Shown one piece after another: positions 27,461-38,767 of a stretch of 64,000 nt of DNA. The DNA is from Gammaproteobacteria bacterium MFB021. Its GTDB lineage: Bacteria; Pseudomonadota; Gammaproteobacteria; Pseudomonadales; Halomonadaceae. A program made the translations under genes and the position numbers. Within the stretch, counting starts at the first letter, position 1, and each line of letters starts with the position of its first letter. Under the pieces are notes generated by a model, which saw only the letters and a list, made by a program, of their open reading frames with translations, made no database searches and was not told where the DNA came from. The stretch is from assembly GCA_000737985.1 (NCBI GenBank), contig JNVT01000101.1, positions 55,943-119,942 of the forward strand. Direction: 5' to 3'.

Positions 27461-28000
27461 TCATCCCGAATTCCGCGACGGCTCGGCGGTCGCGGCCAGG
27501 CTCAATTGGCGGCCACGCTCGCGCCACGCGCCCTGGCTGTCGCGCACCCGCTCCATCAGGCTCAGAGTGCGCCGTGTGATCTGCGTGATACGCCCCTGAT
27601 CGCGCCCCAGATAGTCGCCGACGAAGACCCGATAAAGACGCCCGTCCGGGGCTCGGATCAACCCCGAGGGCGTGTCGCCCACGCTCAGCGTGCCCACCAG
27701 CGCGAGATTCTCCAGTGAAAACGCCTCGAGCGGCTGACGCTCGCGCTGCTCCTGGGGAGCAGCCGGCGCCACCGGCGTCTCGATCACCTGCCCGGCGGGC
27801 GCGAAGGGGCTACGCAGGGCGCTGCCGTGATAGCTCGCCACCGTGTAGCTGGGCATCTCCGGCAGCGCCGCGATCTTGCCTTCCGGCTTCTGGCGCAGCG
27901 TCTGCAGGTGTTGCTCGAGCGCATCCAGATGCGCATCGCCGCAGCCGGCCAGCATCAGGCAGCCGACCATCGCCCCCCCCAGACGCAGACAGCGCTTCAT
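27461..28000 (-). CDS. pilP: type IV pilus assembly lipoprotein PilP
   Basis: A 179-residue lipoprotein that links the inner-membrane PilM/N/O complex to PilQ. The lipobox 'LMLAGC' puts the lipidated cysteine at residue 20. The C-terminal half holds the beta-sandwich with 'FSLENLALVGTLSV', 'GLIRAPDGRLYRVFVGDYLG' and 'GRITQITRRTLSLMERV', the standard PilP pattern. It overlaps pilO by 4 bp and ends 79 bp before pilQ. The final 20 residues look unstructured. Confidence 0.93.
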   Translation of the reverse strand: MKRCLRLGGAMVGCLMLAGCGDAHLDALEQHLQTLRQKPEGKIAALPEMPSYTVASYHGSALRSPFAPAGQVIETPVAPAAPQEQRERQPLEAFSLENLALVGTLSVGDTPSGLIRAPDGRLYRVFVGDYLGRDQGRITQITRRTLSLMERVRDSQGAWRERGRQLSLAATAEPSRNSG

Positions 28001-28668
28001 GAGCCGGTCTCCGTGCCGGCGGCGTCATCCGTCTCGCGGTAGCGGTAGGTCTTGGCCAGCATCGTCAGGCGCAGCGTGGGTGAGTCCGCCACCGGCGCCA
28101 GGGTGAAGTCGTGCAGCGTGACGATGCGCGGCATGGCAGCGACCTCGGCCAGGAAGGCAGCGATCTGGTGGTAGCCGCCGCGCACCTGGATATCGAACGG
28201 CTGCTCGAAGACGAACTCGCGTGCCACCGCCGGCTCGAGCTTGATACTGTCGATGCTCAACTGCTGTTCGCGGGCGGCATCGCTGATCGCATCGAGCAGC
28301 GCGGGCACCTCGGCGTCGCTCGGCAGCTGTTCGAGCACGCGCTGCATGCGCGCCTTCAGCTCGCCCATCTGCTGGCGCATCATCGGCAGGTTGACCGCCT
28401 GATAGGAGAGCGTCTCGAAGCGCGAAAGCGCCTGCGCCTCCTGCGCTTCGAGACGAGCGTGCTCGGCCCGCGGCGATGACGCCAGCAGCCACTGCACGGC
28501 CAGCAGGGCCAGCGTGAATACCGCCAGCGCGATCAGCGCCTGCAGGCTGGTGGGCCAGATGCCCGACTCCTTGAGGTCGAGCTCGCGCCAGGGCAGCTCG
28601 CGCAGCTGACGCGCCTGCTCTTGCATCCAGCCACGCAGGCGCTGCTGGCAACGCCGCAGCACCCTCAT
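27997..28668 (-). CDS. pilO: type IV pilus assembly protein PilO
   Basis: A 223-residue inner-membrane protein that pairs with PilN. A short cytoplasmic N-terminus is followed by one transmembrane helix ('LIALAVFTLALLAVQWLL', about 43-62), then a periplasmic coiled coil ('HARLEAQEAQALSRFETLS') and a ferredoxin-like domain with 'FDIQVRGGYHQIAAFLAEVA' and 'LHDFTLAPV'. It overlaps pilN and pilP by 4 bp each, so the genes are translated as a coupled set. Confidence 0.93.
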   Translation of the reverse strand: MRVLRRCQQRLRGWMQEQARQLRELPWRELDLKESGIWPTSLQALIALAVFTLALLAVQWLLASSPRAEHARLEAQEAQALSRFETLSYQAVNLPMMRQQMGELKARMQRVLEQLPSDAEVPALLDAISDAAREQQLSIDSIKLEPAVAREFVFEQPFDIQVRGGYHQIAAFLAEVAAMPRIVTLHDFTLAPVADSPTLRLTMLAKTYRYRETDDAAGTETGS

Positions 28669-29243
28669 GGCGCCGACGCCGCGGGCACGTCGGTGGCGTC
28701 CGCCGCCGACTGCTCCTCGACGCTCATCTGAAAGCGCCGCGGTGCATCGACGCCGTCACCGGCGCTGACGTCGGACAGTAGCGGCACCCCCAGCGCAGGG
28801 CTCGCCGCGAGACGCCGCATCTGCTCGGAGACCTGACGATTGGAGGCAGCCACACCATCGAGCTCGAGCGTGTGGTCGTGGCGCACGAGCTTGGTGTAGT
28901 GGACGCCATCGACCAGCGTCGCGGTGAGCTGGTCGAACACCTCGACGGTGAGCGGCCGGCTCGCCTGCAGCTTGCCGATCAGGTCGATCTGCTCGAGCAT
29001 GCGCTGGCGCAGGTGGCGGAAGTCGCGCACCGACTCGATGTCCCGGGTGAGTTGCTGGGTATGGCGTTCGATCATCCCCAGGCGGGCCTGCTGCGCGCGC
29101 ACCAGCGCCTGCTGGTGCAAGGCGATCAGACCGCCGGCGACCAGCCCCAGCAACAGCGCCAGCAGCACGCCTTTCTGGAAACGCCGGGTGCGCTGCTGGC
29201 GCTCGCGCTCACGCCACGGCAGCAGATTGATCTGAATACTCAT
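28665..29243 (-). CDS. pilN: type IV pilus assembly protein PilN
   Basis: A 192-residue inner-membrane protein. The conserved N-terminus 'INLLPWRERERQQRTRRF' binds PilM in the cytoplasm. A transmembrane helix 'GVLLALLLGLVAGGLIAL' (about 25-43) follows, and then a periplasmic coiled coil and small domain ('LDGVAASNRQVSEQMRRL'). It overlaps pilM and pilO by 4 bp each. The Ala/Asp-rich tail after residue 170 is probably disordered. Confidence 0.94.
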   Translation of the reverse strand: MSIQINLLPWRERERQQRTRRFQKGVLLALLLGLVAGGLIALHQQALVRAQQARLGMIERHTQQLTRDIESVRDFRHLRQRMLEQIDLIGKLQASRPLTVEVFDQLTATLVDGVHYTKLVRHDHTLELDGVAASNRQVSEQMRRLAASPALGVPLLSDVSAGDGVDAPRRFQMSVEEQSAADATDVPAASAP

Positions 29244-30292
29244 GCACGCACCCGCATGGCCAGACCGCAGGCGGTGAGCATCGCCGGCGCGTCGGCGGCC
29301 AGGGCATCGACATCCAGGCGCGGATGCACGCGCATATCGCCGAACGGGTTGGCCAGCGTCGCCTCCAGCCCGCTCTGAGCGCGCAGCCGCTCGACGAAGC
29401 CCGGCAGCACGCAGGAGCCACCGGCGAGCACCAGCTGGCGGATCTCCTGCTGGCCGGCGGCGGTATAGTAGAGCTGCAGCGAACGCCCGATATGCTGGAT
29501 CAAGGTATCGATGAAGGGGGTCAGCACCTGCTGGCGATAGTCATCGGGCAGCCCGCCACGCTTCTTGGCCCGCCCCGCCTCCTCGAAGCTGATGCGATAA
29601 CGACGGCTGATGGCGTCAGTGAGCTGGCGCCCGCCGCACAGGTTGTCGCGGCTATAGACGATGCGGCCGCCCTTGAGCACGTGGAAGGCGCACAGGTTGG
29701 CGCCGATATCGACCAGCGCCACGGCGTCGGCGCTGTCGAACTGGCTCGCCATGTCGCCCCACATGCGCTCCAGCGCGAACCCCTCGACGTCCACCGCCAC
29801 CGCCTCGAGGCCGGCCTCGGACAGGGTCGCGGTGAGCAGCTCGATATCCTGCACCCGGCAGGCCACCAGCATCACCTCCTGCTGGTCGTCGTAGCGCCGA
29901 TGGCGGCCCAGACGCTGGAAGTCGAAGGCGACCTCGTTGAGCGGAAACGGCACGTACTTCTCCGACTCCATCTGGATGCGCGCCTCGATATCTTCATCGC
30001 TGAGCGAGGCGGGCAGCGTCAGCTTGCGCGTGATCGCCGCCGAATTGGGCACCGCTACCACCGCTCGACGCGACTTCAGCCGGCCGTGCTCGACCGCCCG
30101 CTTGAGGGTATCGACGACCTCGCGCTGATCGCGGATACGCCGCTCCACCACCGCCCCCTCACGCAGCGGACGCACGGCATAGCTGTCGATGCGCAGGCGC
30201 CCGGCGTGGCGCTCGAGTTCGAGCAGCTTGACCGTGGCGGAGGTGATATCGACCCCGACCAGGCCTCTCTGGGATCGTTTCAGGCGTAACAC
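29240..30292 (-). CDS. pilM: type IV pilus assembly ATPase-like protein PilM
   Basis: A 350-residue cytoplasmic actin/FtsA-like protein that anchors the PilN/O/P complex. It opens with 'LVGVDITSATVKLLELER', the phosphate-1 loop of the fold, then 'AVVAVPNSAAITRKLTLP', 'VALVDIGANLCAFHVLKGG' (phosphate-2 loop) and 'QLVLAGGSCVLPGF' (adenosine loop). It is the first gene of the leftward pilMNOPQ-aroKB operon and is divergent from ponA, as in Pseudomonas. Confidence 0.94.
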   Translation of the reverse strand: MLRLKRSQRGLVGVDITSATVKLLELERHAGRLRIDSYAVRPLREGAVVERRIRDQREVVDTLKRAVEHGRLKSRRAVVAVPNSAAITRKLTLPASLSDEDIEARIQMESEKYVPFPLNEVAFDFQRLGRHRRYDDQQEVMLVACRVQDIELLTATLSEAGLEAVAVDVEGFALERMWGDMASQFDSADAVALVDIGANLCAFHVLKGGRIVYSRDNLCGGRQLTDAISRRYRISFEEAGRAKKRGGLPDDYRQQVLTPFIDTLIQHIGRSLQLYYTAAGQQEIRQLVLAGGSCVLPGFVERLRAQSGLEATLANPFGDMRVHPRLDVDALAADAPAMLTACGLAMRVRA

Positions 30293-30599
30293 TTCAGGGA
30301 CCTTTTCGGGCGCAACACTGTCCTACCTCGCCATGAAACCATTAGCGGAACGCGAGAATGGGGGGAAGACGCGATCATCCCAATCCCGTTTAACGGCGAG
30401 TCCGCGATCGACTTGAGACATTTCGTTACACAGATTGCGCGCTGCTTGCAGGAACCGAGGGGGTGGAAACTGGCCCCGATTCGGTCGCGTCCATATAATG
30501 CCCGCTGGATAATGCTCACTGGTTCGACATCCTCAAGGCCAGGGATGGCTGACGCGCGACCGGCCGCACCGACCTCCGTCAAGGAATAGCACTCTGCCC
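30293..30599. other. divergent promoter region between pilM and ponA
   Basis: About 307 bp between divergent pilM and ponA. It should hold both promoters. It is less GC-rich than the genes, but I could not identify confident -35/-10 pairs, and no gene is supported. The 100-residue frame on the - strand is not protein-like. Confidence 0.5.
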
Positions 30600-33122
30600 A
30601 TGAAGCTCTTTACCCGACTCCTGTCCACCGCCTTCTGGCTGCTGCTCTCGCTCGGCGCCGGCGCCCTACTGGCGGTGGTCGGTGCCGCGCTCTACTTCGC
30701 CCCGGGGCTGCCGGATGTCCACCAGCTGCAGAACTACGAACTGCAGACGCCACTGCGCATCTATACCGAGGATGGCAAGCTGATCGGCGAGTACGGCGAG
30801 GAGCGCCGCATGCCGGTGAGCTTCGACCAGATTCCCAAGCCGCTGATCGATGCCCTGCTGGCGGCCGAGGATGCCAGCTTCTTCACCCATCCCGGGGTCG
30901 ACCCCAAGGGGCTGGCACGCGCCGCCGTGGAGCTGGCCTCCAGCGGCGACATCCAGTCCGGGGGCAGCACCATCACCATGCAGGTGGCGCGTAACTATCT
31001 GCTAACGCTCGATCAGACCTTCACCCGCAAGATCCGCGAGATCCTGTTGGCGCTGCAGATGGAGCAGATTCTGAGCAAGGACGATATCCTCGAGCTCTAC
31101 GTCAACAAGATCTATCTGGGCAACCGCTCCTACGGTGTCGCTGCCGCCGCCAACACCTACTACGGCAAACCCCTGGGCGAGCTGACCCTGCCGCAGTACG
31201 CGATGATCGCCGGCCTGCCCAAGGCGCCCTCCAGCTTCAACCCGCTGGCCAACCCCGAGCGCGCGCTGATCCGGCGCAACTGGATCCTCTATCGCATGCG
31301 CGATCTCGGTTTCATCGATCAGGCCGCCTACGACAAGGCGGTCAAGGCGCCGATCACCGCCAGCCGGCACATCGCCCAGACCGAGGTCGATGCCCCCTAC
31401 GTCGCCGAGATGGCGCGTAGCTACGCGGTCGAACGCTTCGGCGACAAGGCCTATACCGACAATATCCGCATCACCACCACCCTCGACAGCCGGCTGCAGA
31501 CCGAGGCGCGCAATGCCCTGGTGCAGGGGCTGATCGACTACGACACCCGCCACGGCTGGCGCGGACCGGAAGAGAAAGACGTCCCGCCGAGTCTGGTCGA
31601 GGCCCAGGACCGCACCGAGCGCAAGGGCCTGGAGGAGGAGCTGTCGGAGTCCCCCGAGGTGATCCAGACCGCACGCCAGGCGGCCCAGAGCAGCCAGGCG
31701 ACGATCCAGGGCGTCGAGGGTGACGTCAGCAACTGGCTCAAGGTGCTCGAGCGCACGCCGGCCTACGGCCCGCTGCAGCCGGCGATCGTGGTCTCCACCG
31801 AAGGCAAGCAGATGCGCGTGCTCGATGCCGACGGCAAGGTGATCACACTCGACTGGGACGGACTCAAGTGGGCGCGGGAATATCACAGCGCCAAGTGGCG
31901 CGGCGGCGTGCCGGCCAATGCCGCGGCGATTGCCAGCCGCGGCGATCTGGTGCGCATCCTGCGCGATGGCGATCATTGGCGTCTGGGCCAGCGCCCGGGT
32001 GCCGAGGGCGCGATCGTGGTGCTCGACCCCAATACCGGTGCGATCGAAGCACTGCAGGGCGGTTTCAGCTTCTCCGCCAGCAAGTTCAACCGCGCCATCC
32101 AGGCCCAGCGCCAGGTTGGCTCCAACTTCAAGCCGTTCGTCTATCTGGCCGCGCTGGAAGAGGGCGGCATGACCGCGGCGACGATCATCAACGATGCCCC
32201 TATCGTGATGGAGCAGTTCGGCGCCGACGACTGGCGCCCGGAGAATGCCGAGCAGCGCTTCCTCGGCCCCACCCGGCTGCGCGTGGGTCTCTACACTTCG
32301 CGCAACCTGGTGACGATCCGCGTGCTGCAGTCGCTGGGACTGGACAACGCGCTCAACTTCCTCGAGCGCTTCGGCTTCTCCCGCGACCGCCTGCCCCACG
32401 GCCTGTCGCTGGCGCTGGGCAGCGCCTCGTTGACCCCGCTGGAGATCGCCAACGCCTATGCGGTGCTGGCCAACGGCGGCTTCCAGGTATCGCCCTGGTA
32501 CATCGACAAGATCACTCAGGGCAGCCACAACACCGTGGTCGAAGAGGCCAATCCGCTGGTCGCCTGCCGCGACTGCGCCGCCGACGCCACCCAGACCGAA
32601 GTCGACGGCGAACCGCGTCGCCTCGCCCCGAGGGTGGTCGAGCCGGATGCGCTCTACATCCTGCGCAGCATCCTGCGCGACGTGATCGAGAAAGGCACCG
32701 GGCGCGGCGCACTGTCGCTCAATCGCGCCGACATCGTGGGCAAGACCGGCACCACCAACGATCAGCGCGACGCCTGGTTCTCCGGCTTCAACAACTCGCT
32801 GGTGACCACCGTCTGGGTGGGCAAGGATGACAACTCGACCACCGCCGAGTACGGCGCCCAGGCCGCCCTGCCGATCTGGAAGGCGTTCATGGGCCCGGCG
32901 CTCAAGGGCACCCCGCAGGTGATCCCCGAAGCGCCGGCGGATATCGTCAGCGTGCGTATCGACCCCGATACCGGCAAGCGCCTGCATGATGACCAGCCCG
33001 GCGGCATCAACGAGATCTTCCGCAAGCAGAACGTGCCCGACTACCAGCCCCGCGGCATCAAGCCGGAGTTGGAAGACCAGAGCGGCTCCCAGGGTACCGG
33101 CACCTATGAGGCGATCTTCTGA
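30600..33122 (+). CDS. mrcA: bifunctional penicillin-binding protein 1A
   Basis: An 840-residue class A PBP that polymerises and cross-links peptidoglycan. An N-terminal membrane anchor ('LLSLGAGALLAVVGAALYFA') is followed by the glycosyltransferase domain, with catalytic Glu in 'AAEDASFFTHPG' near residue 90 and 'GGSTITMQVARNYLL'. The transpeptidase has the active serine in 'VGSNFKPFVYL' near 507, 'YTSRNLVTIRV' as the SxN motif and 'VGKTGTTND' near 714. An OB-like insertion lies between the domains (about 310-440). Position next to pilM is conserved (ponA in Pseudomonas). A perfect hairpin follows the stop. Confidence 0.97.
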   Translation: MKLFTRLLSTAFWLLLSLGAGALLAVVGAALYFAPGLPDVHQLQNYELQTPLRIYTEDGKLIGEYGEERRMPVSFDQIPKPLIDALLAAEDASFFTHPGVDPKGLARAAVELASSGDIQSGGSTITMQVARNYLLTLDQTFTRKIREILLALQMEQILSKDDILELYVNKIYLGNRSYGVAAAANTYYGKPLGELTLPQYAMIAGLPKAPSSFNPLANPERALIRRNWILYRMRDLGFIDQAAYDKAVKAPITASRHIAQTEVDAPYVAEMARSYAVERFGDKAYTDNIRITTTLDSRLQTEARNALVQGLIDYDTRHGWRGPEEKDVPPSLVEAQDRTERKGLEEELSESPEVIQTARQAAQSSQATIQGVEGDVSNWLKVLERTPAYGPLQPAIVVSTEGKQMRVLDADGKVITLDWDGLKWAREYHSAKWRGGVPANAAAIASRGDLVRILRDGDHWRLGQRPGAEGAIVVLDPNTGAIEALQGGFSFSASKFNRAIQAQRQVGSNFKPFVYLAALEEGGMTAATIINDAPIVMEQFGADDWRPENAEQRFLGPTRLRVGLYTSRNLVTIRVLQSLGLDNALNFLERFGFSRDRLPHGLSLALGSASLTPLEIANAYAVLANGGFQVSPWYIDKITQGSHNTVVEEANPLVACRDCAADATQTEVDGEPRRLAPRVVEPDALYILRSILRDVIEKGTGRGALSLNRADIVGKTGTTNDQRDAWFSGFNNSLVTTVWVGKDDNSTTAEYGAQAALPIWKAFMGPALKGTPQVIPEAPADIVSVRIDPDTGKRLHDDQPGGINEIFRKQNVPDYQPRGIKPELEDQSGSQGTGTYEAIF

Positions 33123-33178
33123 AGCGTCTCGGGCGGCGTCACTGCCGCCCCGCCGCAGGCACCGCCGCGCCCGTCGTG

Positions 33179-33207
33179 GCGGCCCTCGGGTCGGGCCCGA
33201 GGGCCGC
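33179..33207 (+). terminator. mrcA terminator
   Basis: A 12-bp perfect inverted repeat (gcggccctcggg/cccgagggccgc) with a 5-base loop, followed by ttt, 56 bp after the mrcA stop. This is a likely intrinsic terminator before the DUF481 gene. Confidence 0.75.
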
Positions 33208-33250
33208 TTTCAGTGCCACCGTTCGTCGCCCCCATGCCGGGAGAGATGTC

Positions 33251-34003
33251 ATGCCCCTGCCACGCTGCCGCTGGCTGCTGCTAGCCACCTGCCTGCTGGC
33301 CTCGAGCGCGTCCGCCGATCTGTTCTATGCGCCGCCGGCGCCCGATGACGACACGCCCAACTTCAGCGGCAGCGCGGAACTCGGCTACACCCGCCTGACC
33401 GGCAACAGCAATACCCAGACGCTGCTGGCCAAGGGGCGCCTGACCTGGCTGACCGGACGCTTCACCCACACGTTTCGCGCCGAGACGCGCAGCGTGCAGG
33501 ACAACGAGAACACCACCAGCGAGCAGTATCTGGTTGCCGGCCGCGAGCGCTACGAGCTGAGCGACGACAACTATCTGTTCGGCTTCGCCCGCTGGGAGCG
33601 CGACCGTTTCAGCGGCTACGCCTGGCAGTTCACCACCATTGGCGGCTACGGGCGCCAGCTGCTCAACGGCCCCACCCACACCCTCTCCGCCGAGGTCGGC
33701 CCCGGCTATCGCCACGATGACTACGCCGACAAAAGCAAGGCCAGCGACGACCTGCCGCTGGCCTACTCGGCGCTCGACTACACCTACAACTTCAGCGAGG
33801 ACATCTCTTTCGACCAGGAGATGTCGGTGGAAGCGACCCATATCAGCGTGACCACGCGCTCGCTCTCGACCATCACCTCGCAGCTCAACTCGCACCTGGC
33901 GCTGCGTGTCGCCTACGACGTCAAGAGCAACACCCATCCACCGCCGGATGCCGACGCCCGCACCGACACCACCACCTCGGTGTCGCTGTTGTATAGCTGG
34001 TGA
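33251..34003 (+). CDS. DUF481-family outer-membrane beta-barrel protein
   Basis: A 250-residue protein with a signal peptide ('WLLLATCLLASSASA', cleavage near residue 21). The family pattern follows: 'SGSAELGYTRLTGNSNTQTL' at the start of the mature part, alternating hydrophobic strands ('YELSDDNYLFGFARWERDRF', 'SYGRQLL'-type hairpins), and a C-terminal aromatic 'SLLYSW' that serves as a Bam recognition signal. DUF481 proteins are predicted outer-membrane barrels of unknown function. ATG 33251 is chosen because the signal peptide starts there. The final codons (Y-S-W-stop) are the first unit of a 15-bp tandem repeat. Confidence 0.85.
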   Translation: MPLPRCRWLLLATCLLASSASADLFYAPPAPDDDTPNFSGSAELGYTRLTGNSNTQTLLAKGRLTWLTGRFTHTFRAETRSVQDNENTTSEQYLVAGRERYELSDDNYLFGFARWERDRFSGYAWQFTTIGGYGRQLLNGPTHTLSAEVGPGYRHDDYADKSKASDDLPLAYSALDYTYNFSEDISFDQEMSVEATHISVTTRSLSTITSQLNSHLALRVAYDVKSNTHPPPDADARTDTTTSVSLLYSW

Positions 34004-34065
34004 GCGCATAGCTGGTGATCGTATAACTGGTGAGCGCACAGCGGTTCAGCGCATAGCCAGTAGGC
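33991..34065. repeat. 15-bp tandem repeat beginning in the last codons of the DUF481 gene
   Basis: Five 15-bp units from 33991, the first gtatagctggtgagc, then gcatagctggtgatc, gtataactggtgagc and two more diverged units. The first unit encodes the protein's terminal Tyr-Ser-Trp and stop. Because the unit is a multiple of three, the next two units repeat a TGA in the same frame and the last gives TAG. Confidence 0.85.
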
Positions 34066-34082
34066 GAATGCCCCAAAGCGCA

Positions 34083-34106
34083 ACTGCCGCCCCGAAGGGC
34101 GGCAGT
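34083..34106. terminator. bidirectional terminator between DUF481 gene and malic enzyme gene
   Basis: A perfect 10-bp inverted repeat (actgccgccc/gggcggcagt) with loop cgaa, lying between two convergent genes. There is no strong T-run on either side. Confidence 0.7.
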
Positions 34107-34133
34107 CGTGTATCCGCTTGCACAGCGGTCTTA

Positions 34134-35402
34134 CTAGCCGTAGATCTCCTTGACGCTCTTCAGCGGATAGTGCGCCGGATAAGGCTTGCACGCCACGCCG
34201 CTGTCGATCGCCGCCTGGGCCACGGCGGCCGGGATGCGTTCGAGCAGGCGAGAATCCACCGGCGTGGGGATGATGTAACCCCGGCCAAAGGAGAGCGCGT
34301 CGAGCTCGTAGGCGTCGAGCACCTCCTGGGTCACCGGCTCCCGTGCCAGATCCTTGAGCGCATGCACCGCGGCGATCTTCATCGCTTCGTTGATCGTGGT
34401 GGCGCGTACGTCGAGTGCACCACGGAAGATGAACGGAAAGCCGAGGACATTGTTGACCTGGTTGGGGTAGTCAGAGCGCCCTGTCCCCATGATCACGTCG
34501 CTGCGGGTCTGGCGCGCCAGATCCGGGTGGATCTCCGGGTCCGGGTTGGAGCAGGCGAACACCACCGGGTCGGCGGCCATCCGGCTGAGCTGCTCGGCGT
34601 TGAGCAGGTTGGGGCCGGAGAGCCCGACGAAGACGTCCGCGCCCTCGATGGCATCATCCAGGGTGCGGCGATCGGTCGGGGTGGCGAACTGCGCCTTGTA
34701 GGCGTTGAGATCGTCACGCCCGGCATGGATCACCCCCTTGCGGTCGAGCATATAGATGTTCTCGGCGCGGGCACCGCACTCCAGCAGCAGCTTCATGCAG
34801 GCGATCGCCGCCGAGCCGGCGCCGAGACACACGATACGCGCCGCATCCAGGGTCTTGCCGGCGATGTCGAGGGCATTGAGCAGCCCCGCCGCGGTGACGA
34901 TGGCGGTGCCGTGCTGGTCGTCGTGAAACACCGGAATGTTGCAGCGCGCCTTGAGCGCGGCTTCGATCTCGAAGCACTCCGGGGCCTTGATGTCCTCGAG
35001 GTTGATCCCGCCCCAGCTCAGCGCGATGTTGGCGACGGTATCGATGAACTCCTGGGGTGAATCCGCCTCGACCTCGATATCCACCGAGTTGATGCCGGCA
35101 AAGCGCTTGAACAGCACGCCCTTGCCCTCCATCACCGGCTTGCTCGCCAGCGGCCCGAGATTGCCCAACCCCAGAATGGCGCTACCGTCGGACACCACAG
35201 CGACCAGGTTGCCCTTGCCGGTGTAGAGATAGGCATCCTCGGGGTTGGCAGCGATCTCGCGACACGGCTCGGCGACGCCCGGGCTATAGGCCAGCGCCAG
35301 ATGCTTGGCGGTCTGCGTCGGCTTGGTCAGCTCGACCGAGAGCTTCCCCGGAAAAGGCTTGGCGTGGTAGTCGAGCGCAGCCTGGCGCTTGTCGTCACTC
35401 AT
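34134..35402 (-). CDS. maeB: malic enzyme, short form without phosphotransacetylase domain
   Basis: A 422-residue malic enzyme, converting malate to pyruvate and CO2 with NAD(P). The malic N-terminal domain has '[16 protein letters not shown]' and '[20 protein letters not shown]', and the active site has '[16 protein letters not shown]' and '[11 protein letters not shown]'. The nucleotide-binding part has '[20 protein letters not shown]', and '[13 protein letters not shown]' completes the site. The length matches the single-domain type; the PTA-like C-terminal domain of the E. coli long MaeB is absent. Cofactor preference cannot be read reliably. The gene lies between ponA and rpmE, as in Pseudomonas. 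Confidence 0.94.
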   Translation of the reverse strand: MSDDKRQAALDYHAKPFPGKLSVELTKPTQTAKHLALAYSPGVAEPCREIAANPEDAYLYTGKGNLVAVVSDGSAILGLGNLGPLASKPVMEGKGVLFKRFAGINSVDIEVEADSPQEFIDTVANIALSWGGINLEDIKAPECFEIEAALKARCNIPVFHDDQHGTAIVTAAGLLNALDIAGKTLDAARIVCLGAGSAAIACMKLLLECGARAENIYMLDRKGVIHAGRDDLNAYKAQFATPTDRRTLDDAIEGADVFVGLSGPNLLNAEQLSRMAADPVVFACSNPDPEIHPDLARQTRSDVIMGTGRSDYPNQVNNVLGFPFIFRGALDVRATTINEAMKIAAVHALKDLAREPVTQEVLDAYELDALSFGRGYIIPTPVDSRLLERIPAAVAQAAIDSGVACKPYPAHYPLKSVKEIYG

Positions 35403-35762
35403 GGGCTTTTTCTCGTATCCAGGTCATTGGGTGGCGCCAGCCTAACGGAAAACCCCGCCCCGGACAACGCGAACACGTTGATGGAGCTTGGCGACCATTG
35501 AATACTTTTTTGACTCATATCGCAGCCATTTGCTGCAACTTATATCTAGGCGACCAGCCATAGAGCATCCCTTATCAAGACGCCCACGCGCCTTGGGCTA
35601 CTGGGTATCGCAGAGCCGGCACCAGCAGAGGAAGCTGCCCAGAAGGGGGGAAGAGAGCTGGGAGCTGGGTGGACAGAAGGCAACAAGCGAGAAAAGCGCC
35701 CGCGAAGAGAGGCGAGTCGAGCCGAGCACGAGTCGCACCGAACAAGACGGGAGAGCCAGAAA
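35403..35762. other. gene-free region upstream of the malic enzyme gene
   Basis: About 360 bp, AT-richer near 35500-35580, with a short dyad at 35522-35536 (gcagc/gctgc). It likely carries the malic enzyme promoter. Frames here are low-complexity and none is supported. Confidence 0.45.
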
Positions 35763-35847
35763 GACAAGAGGACCAGAGAGACAAGAGGACCAGAGAGACA
35801 AGAGGACCAGAGAGGCAAGAGGACCAGAGAGACAAGAATGCCAGAAC
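35763..35847. repeat. 17-bp tandem repeat
   Basis: Five contiguous 17-bp units: three identical gacaagaggaccagaga, one with a single change (ggcaagagg...) and a final diverged gacaagaatgccagaac. They lie directly next to the rpmE terminator. A 17-bp unit is not a multiple of three, so this is non-coding. There are no spacers, so it is not a CRISPR array. Confidence 0.9.
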
Positions 35848-35848
35848 G

Positions 35849-35878
35849 ACGATGCCCCGGCCAGGGCCGGGGCATCGT
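35849..35878 (-). terminator. rpmE terminator
   Basis: A perfect 13-bp inverted repeat (acgatgccccggc/gccggggcatcgt) with a 4-base loop, 63 bp past the rpmE stop. The sequence downstream on the - strand is moderately T-rich. Confidence 0.75.
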
Positions 35879-35941
35879 TGTCGGTCAGCGACGTTTGCGG
35901 TCAGCGACCGGGCCGAGCGCGAGCGCTCGGCGTGGCGTCGT

Positions 35942-36157
35942 TCAGCCGCGGCGCACGGCAGCACCGAAGCGCTTGTTGAAGCGCTCGACGCGACCACCGG
36001 TGGTCGCCTGCTTCTGCTTGCCGGTGTAGAACGGGTGGCACTGGGAGCAGACGTCGATATGGAAATCTTCGCTCGCCGTGGTACCGACGCTGTGAGTCGC
36101 ACCGCAGGAGCAAGTCGCGGTGACCTTCTTGTATTCGGGGTGGATAGCCTGTTTCAT
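35942..36157 (-). CDS. rpmE: 50S ribosomal protein L31
   Basis: A 71-residue L31 of the zinc-binding type: '[20 protein letters not shown]' at the start and '[14 protein letters not shown]' after it give the four metal-binding cysteines, then '[12 protein letters not shown]'. It bridges the two ribosomal subunits at the central protuberance. The zinc-free paralogue used under zinc starvation lacks these cysteines. ATG 36157 has 'gagg' about 9 bp upstream; the longer frame is not family-like. It is divergent from priA. Confidence 0.96.
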   Translation of the reverse strand: MKQAIHPEYKKVTATCSCGATHSVGTTASEDFHIDVCSQCHPFYTGKQKQATTGGRVERFNKRFGAAVRRG

Positions 36158-36367
36158 CGTGAAGCCTCGCTGGCAGTGTACCGCCACCTGATCGTTTGCC
36201 AGGCACCGTACACGGATAGGGATTAGCGGTTGACTCCCGCGCGACCGGAACGCCTGGAATCCCGAAGTTTCGCGGCACCGGACTTGCCCGGCGGCGCCAC
36301 CTCGGATAAAAGACGCACCCTACGTCGGAAGGCGCAGCATTCTAGCACTGTTCTGAATGGAGGCCAA

Positions 36368-38617
<2,250 letters not shown>

Positions 38618-38767
38618 GCGGCCCCGTATTCGCTCGACATCTCGCCGATGGCCGGCGCATCAGGGTTTAAAGCCCGTGCGCAATCATCGATAATGGCGGC
38701 CTTTTACCCGCGCCAAGCCCGGGTGACCATGCCCCGGGCGACAGGCCCCACGACTACGAAGCAGGCC

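Noticed and set aside
35763..35847. Considered a CRISPR array
   Set aside because: Units are 17 bp and contiguous with no spacers.
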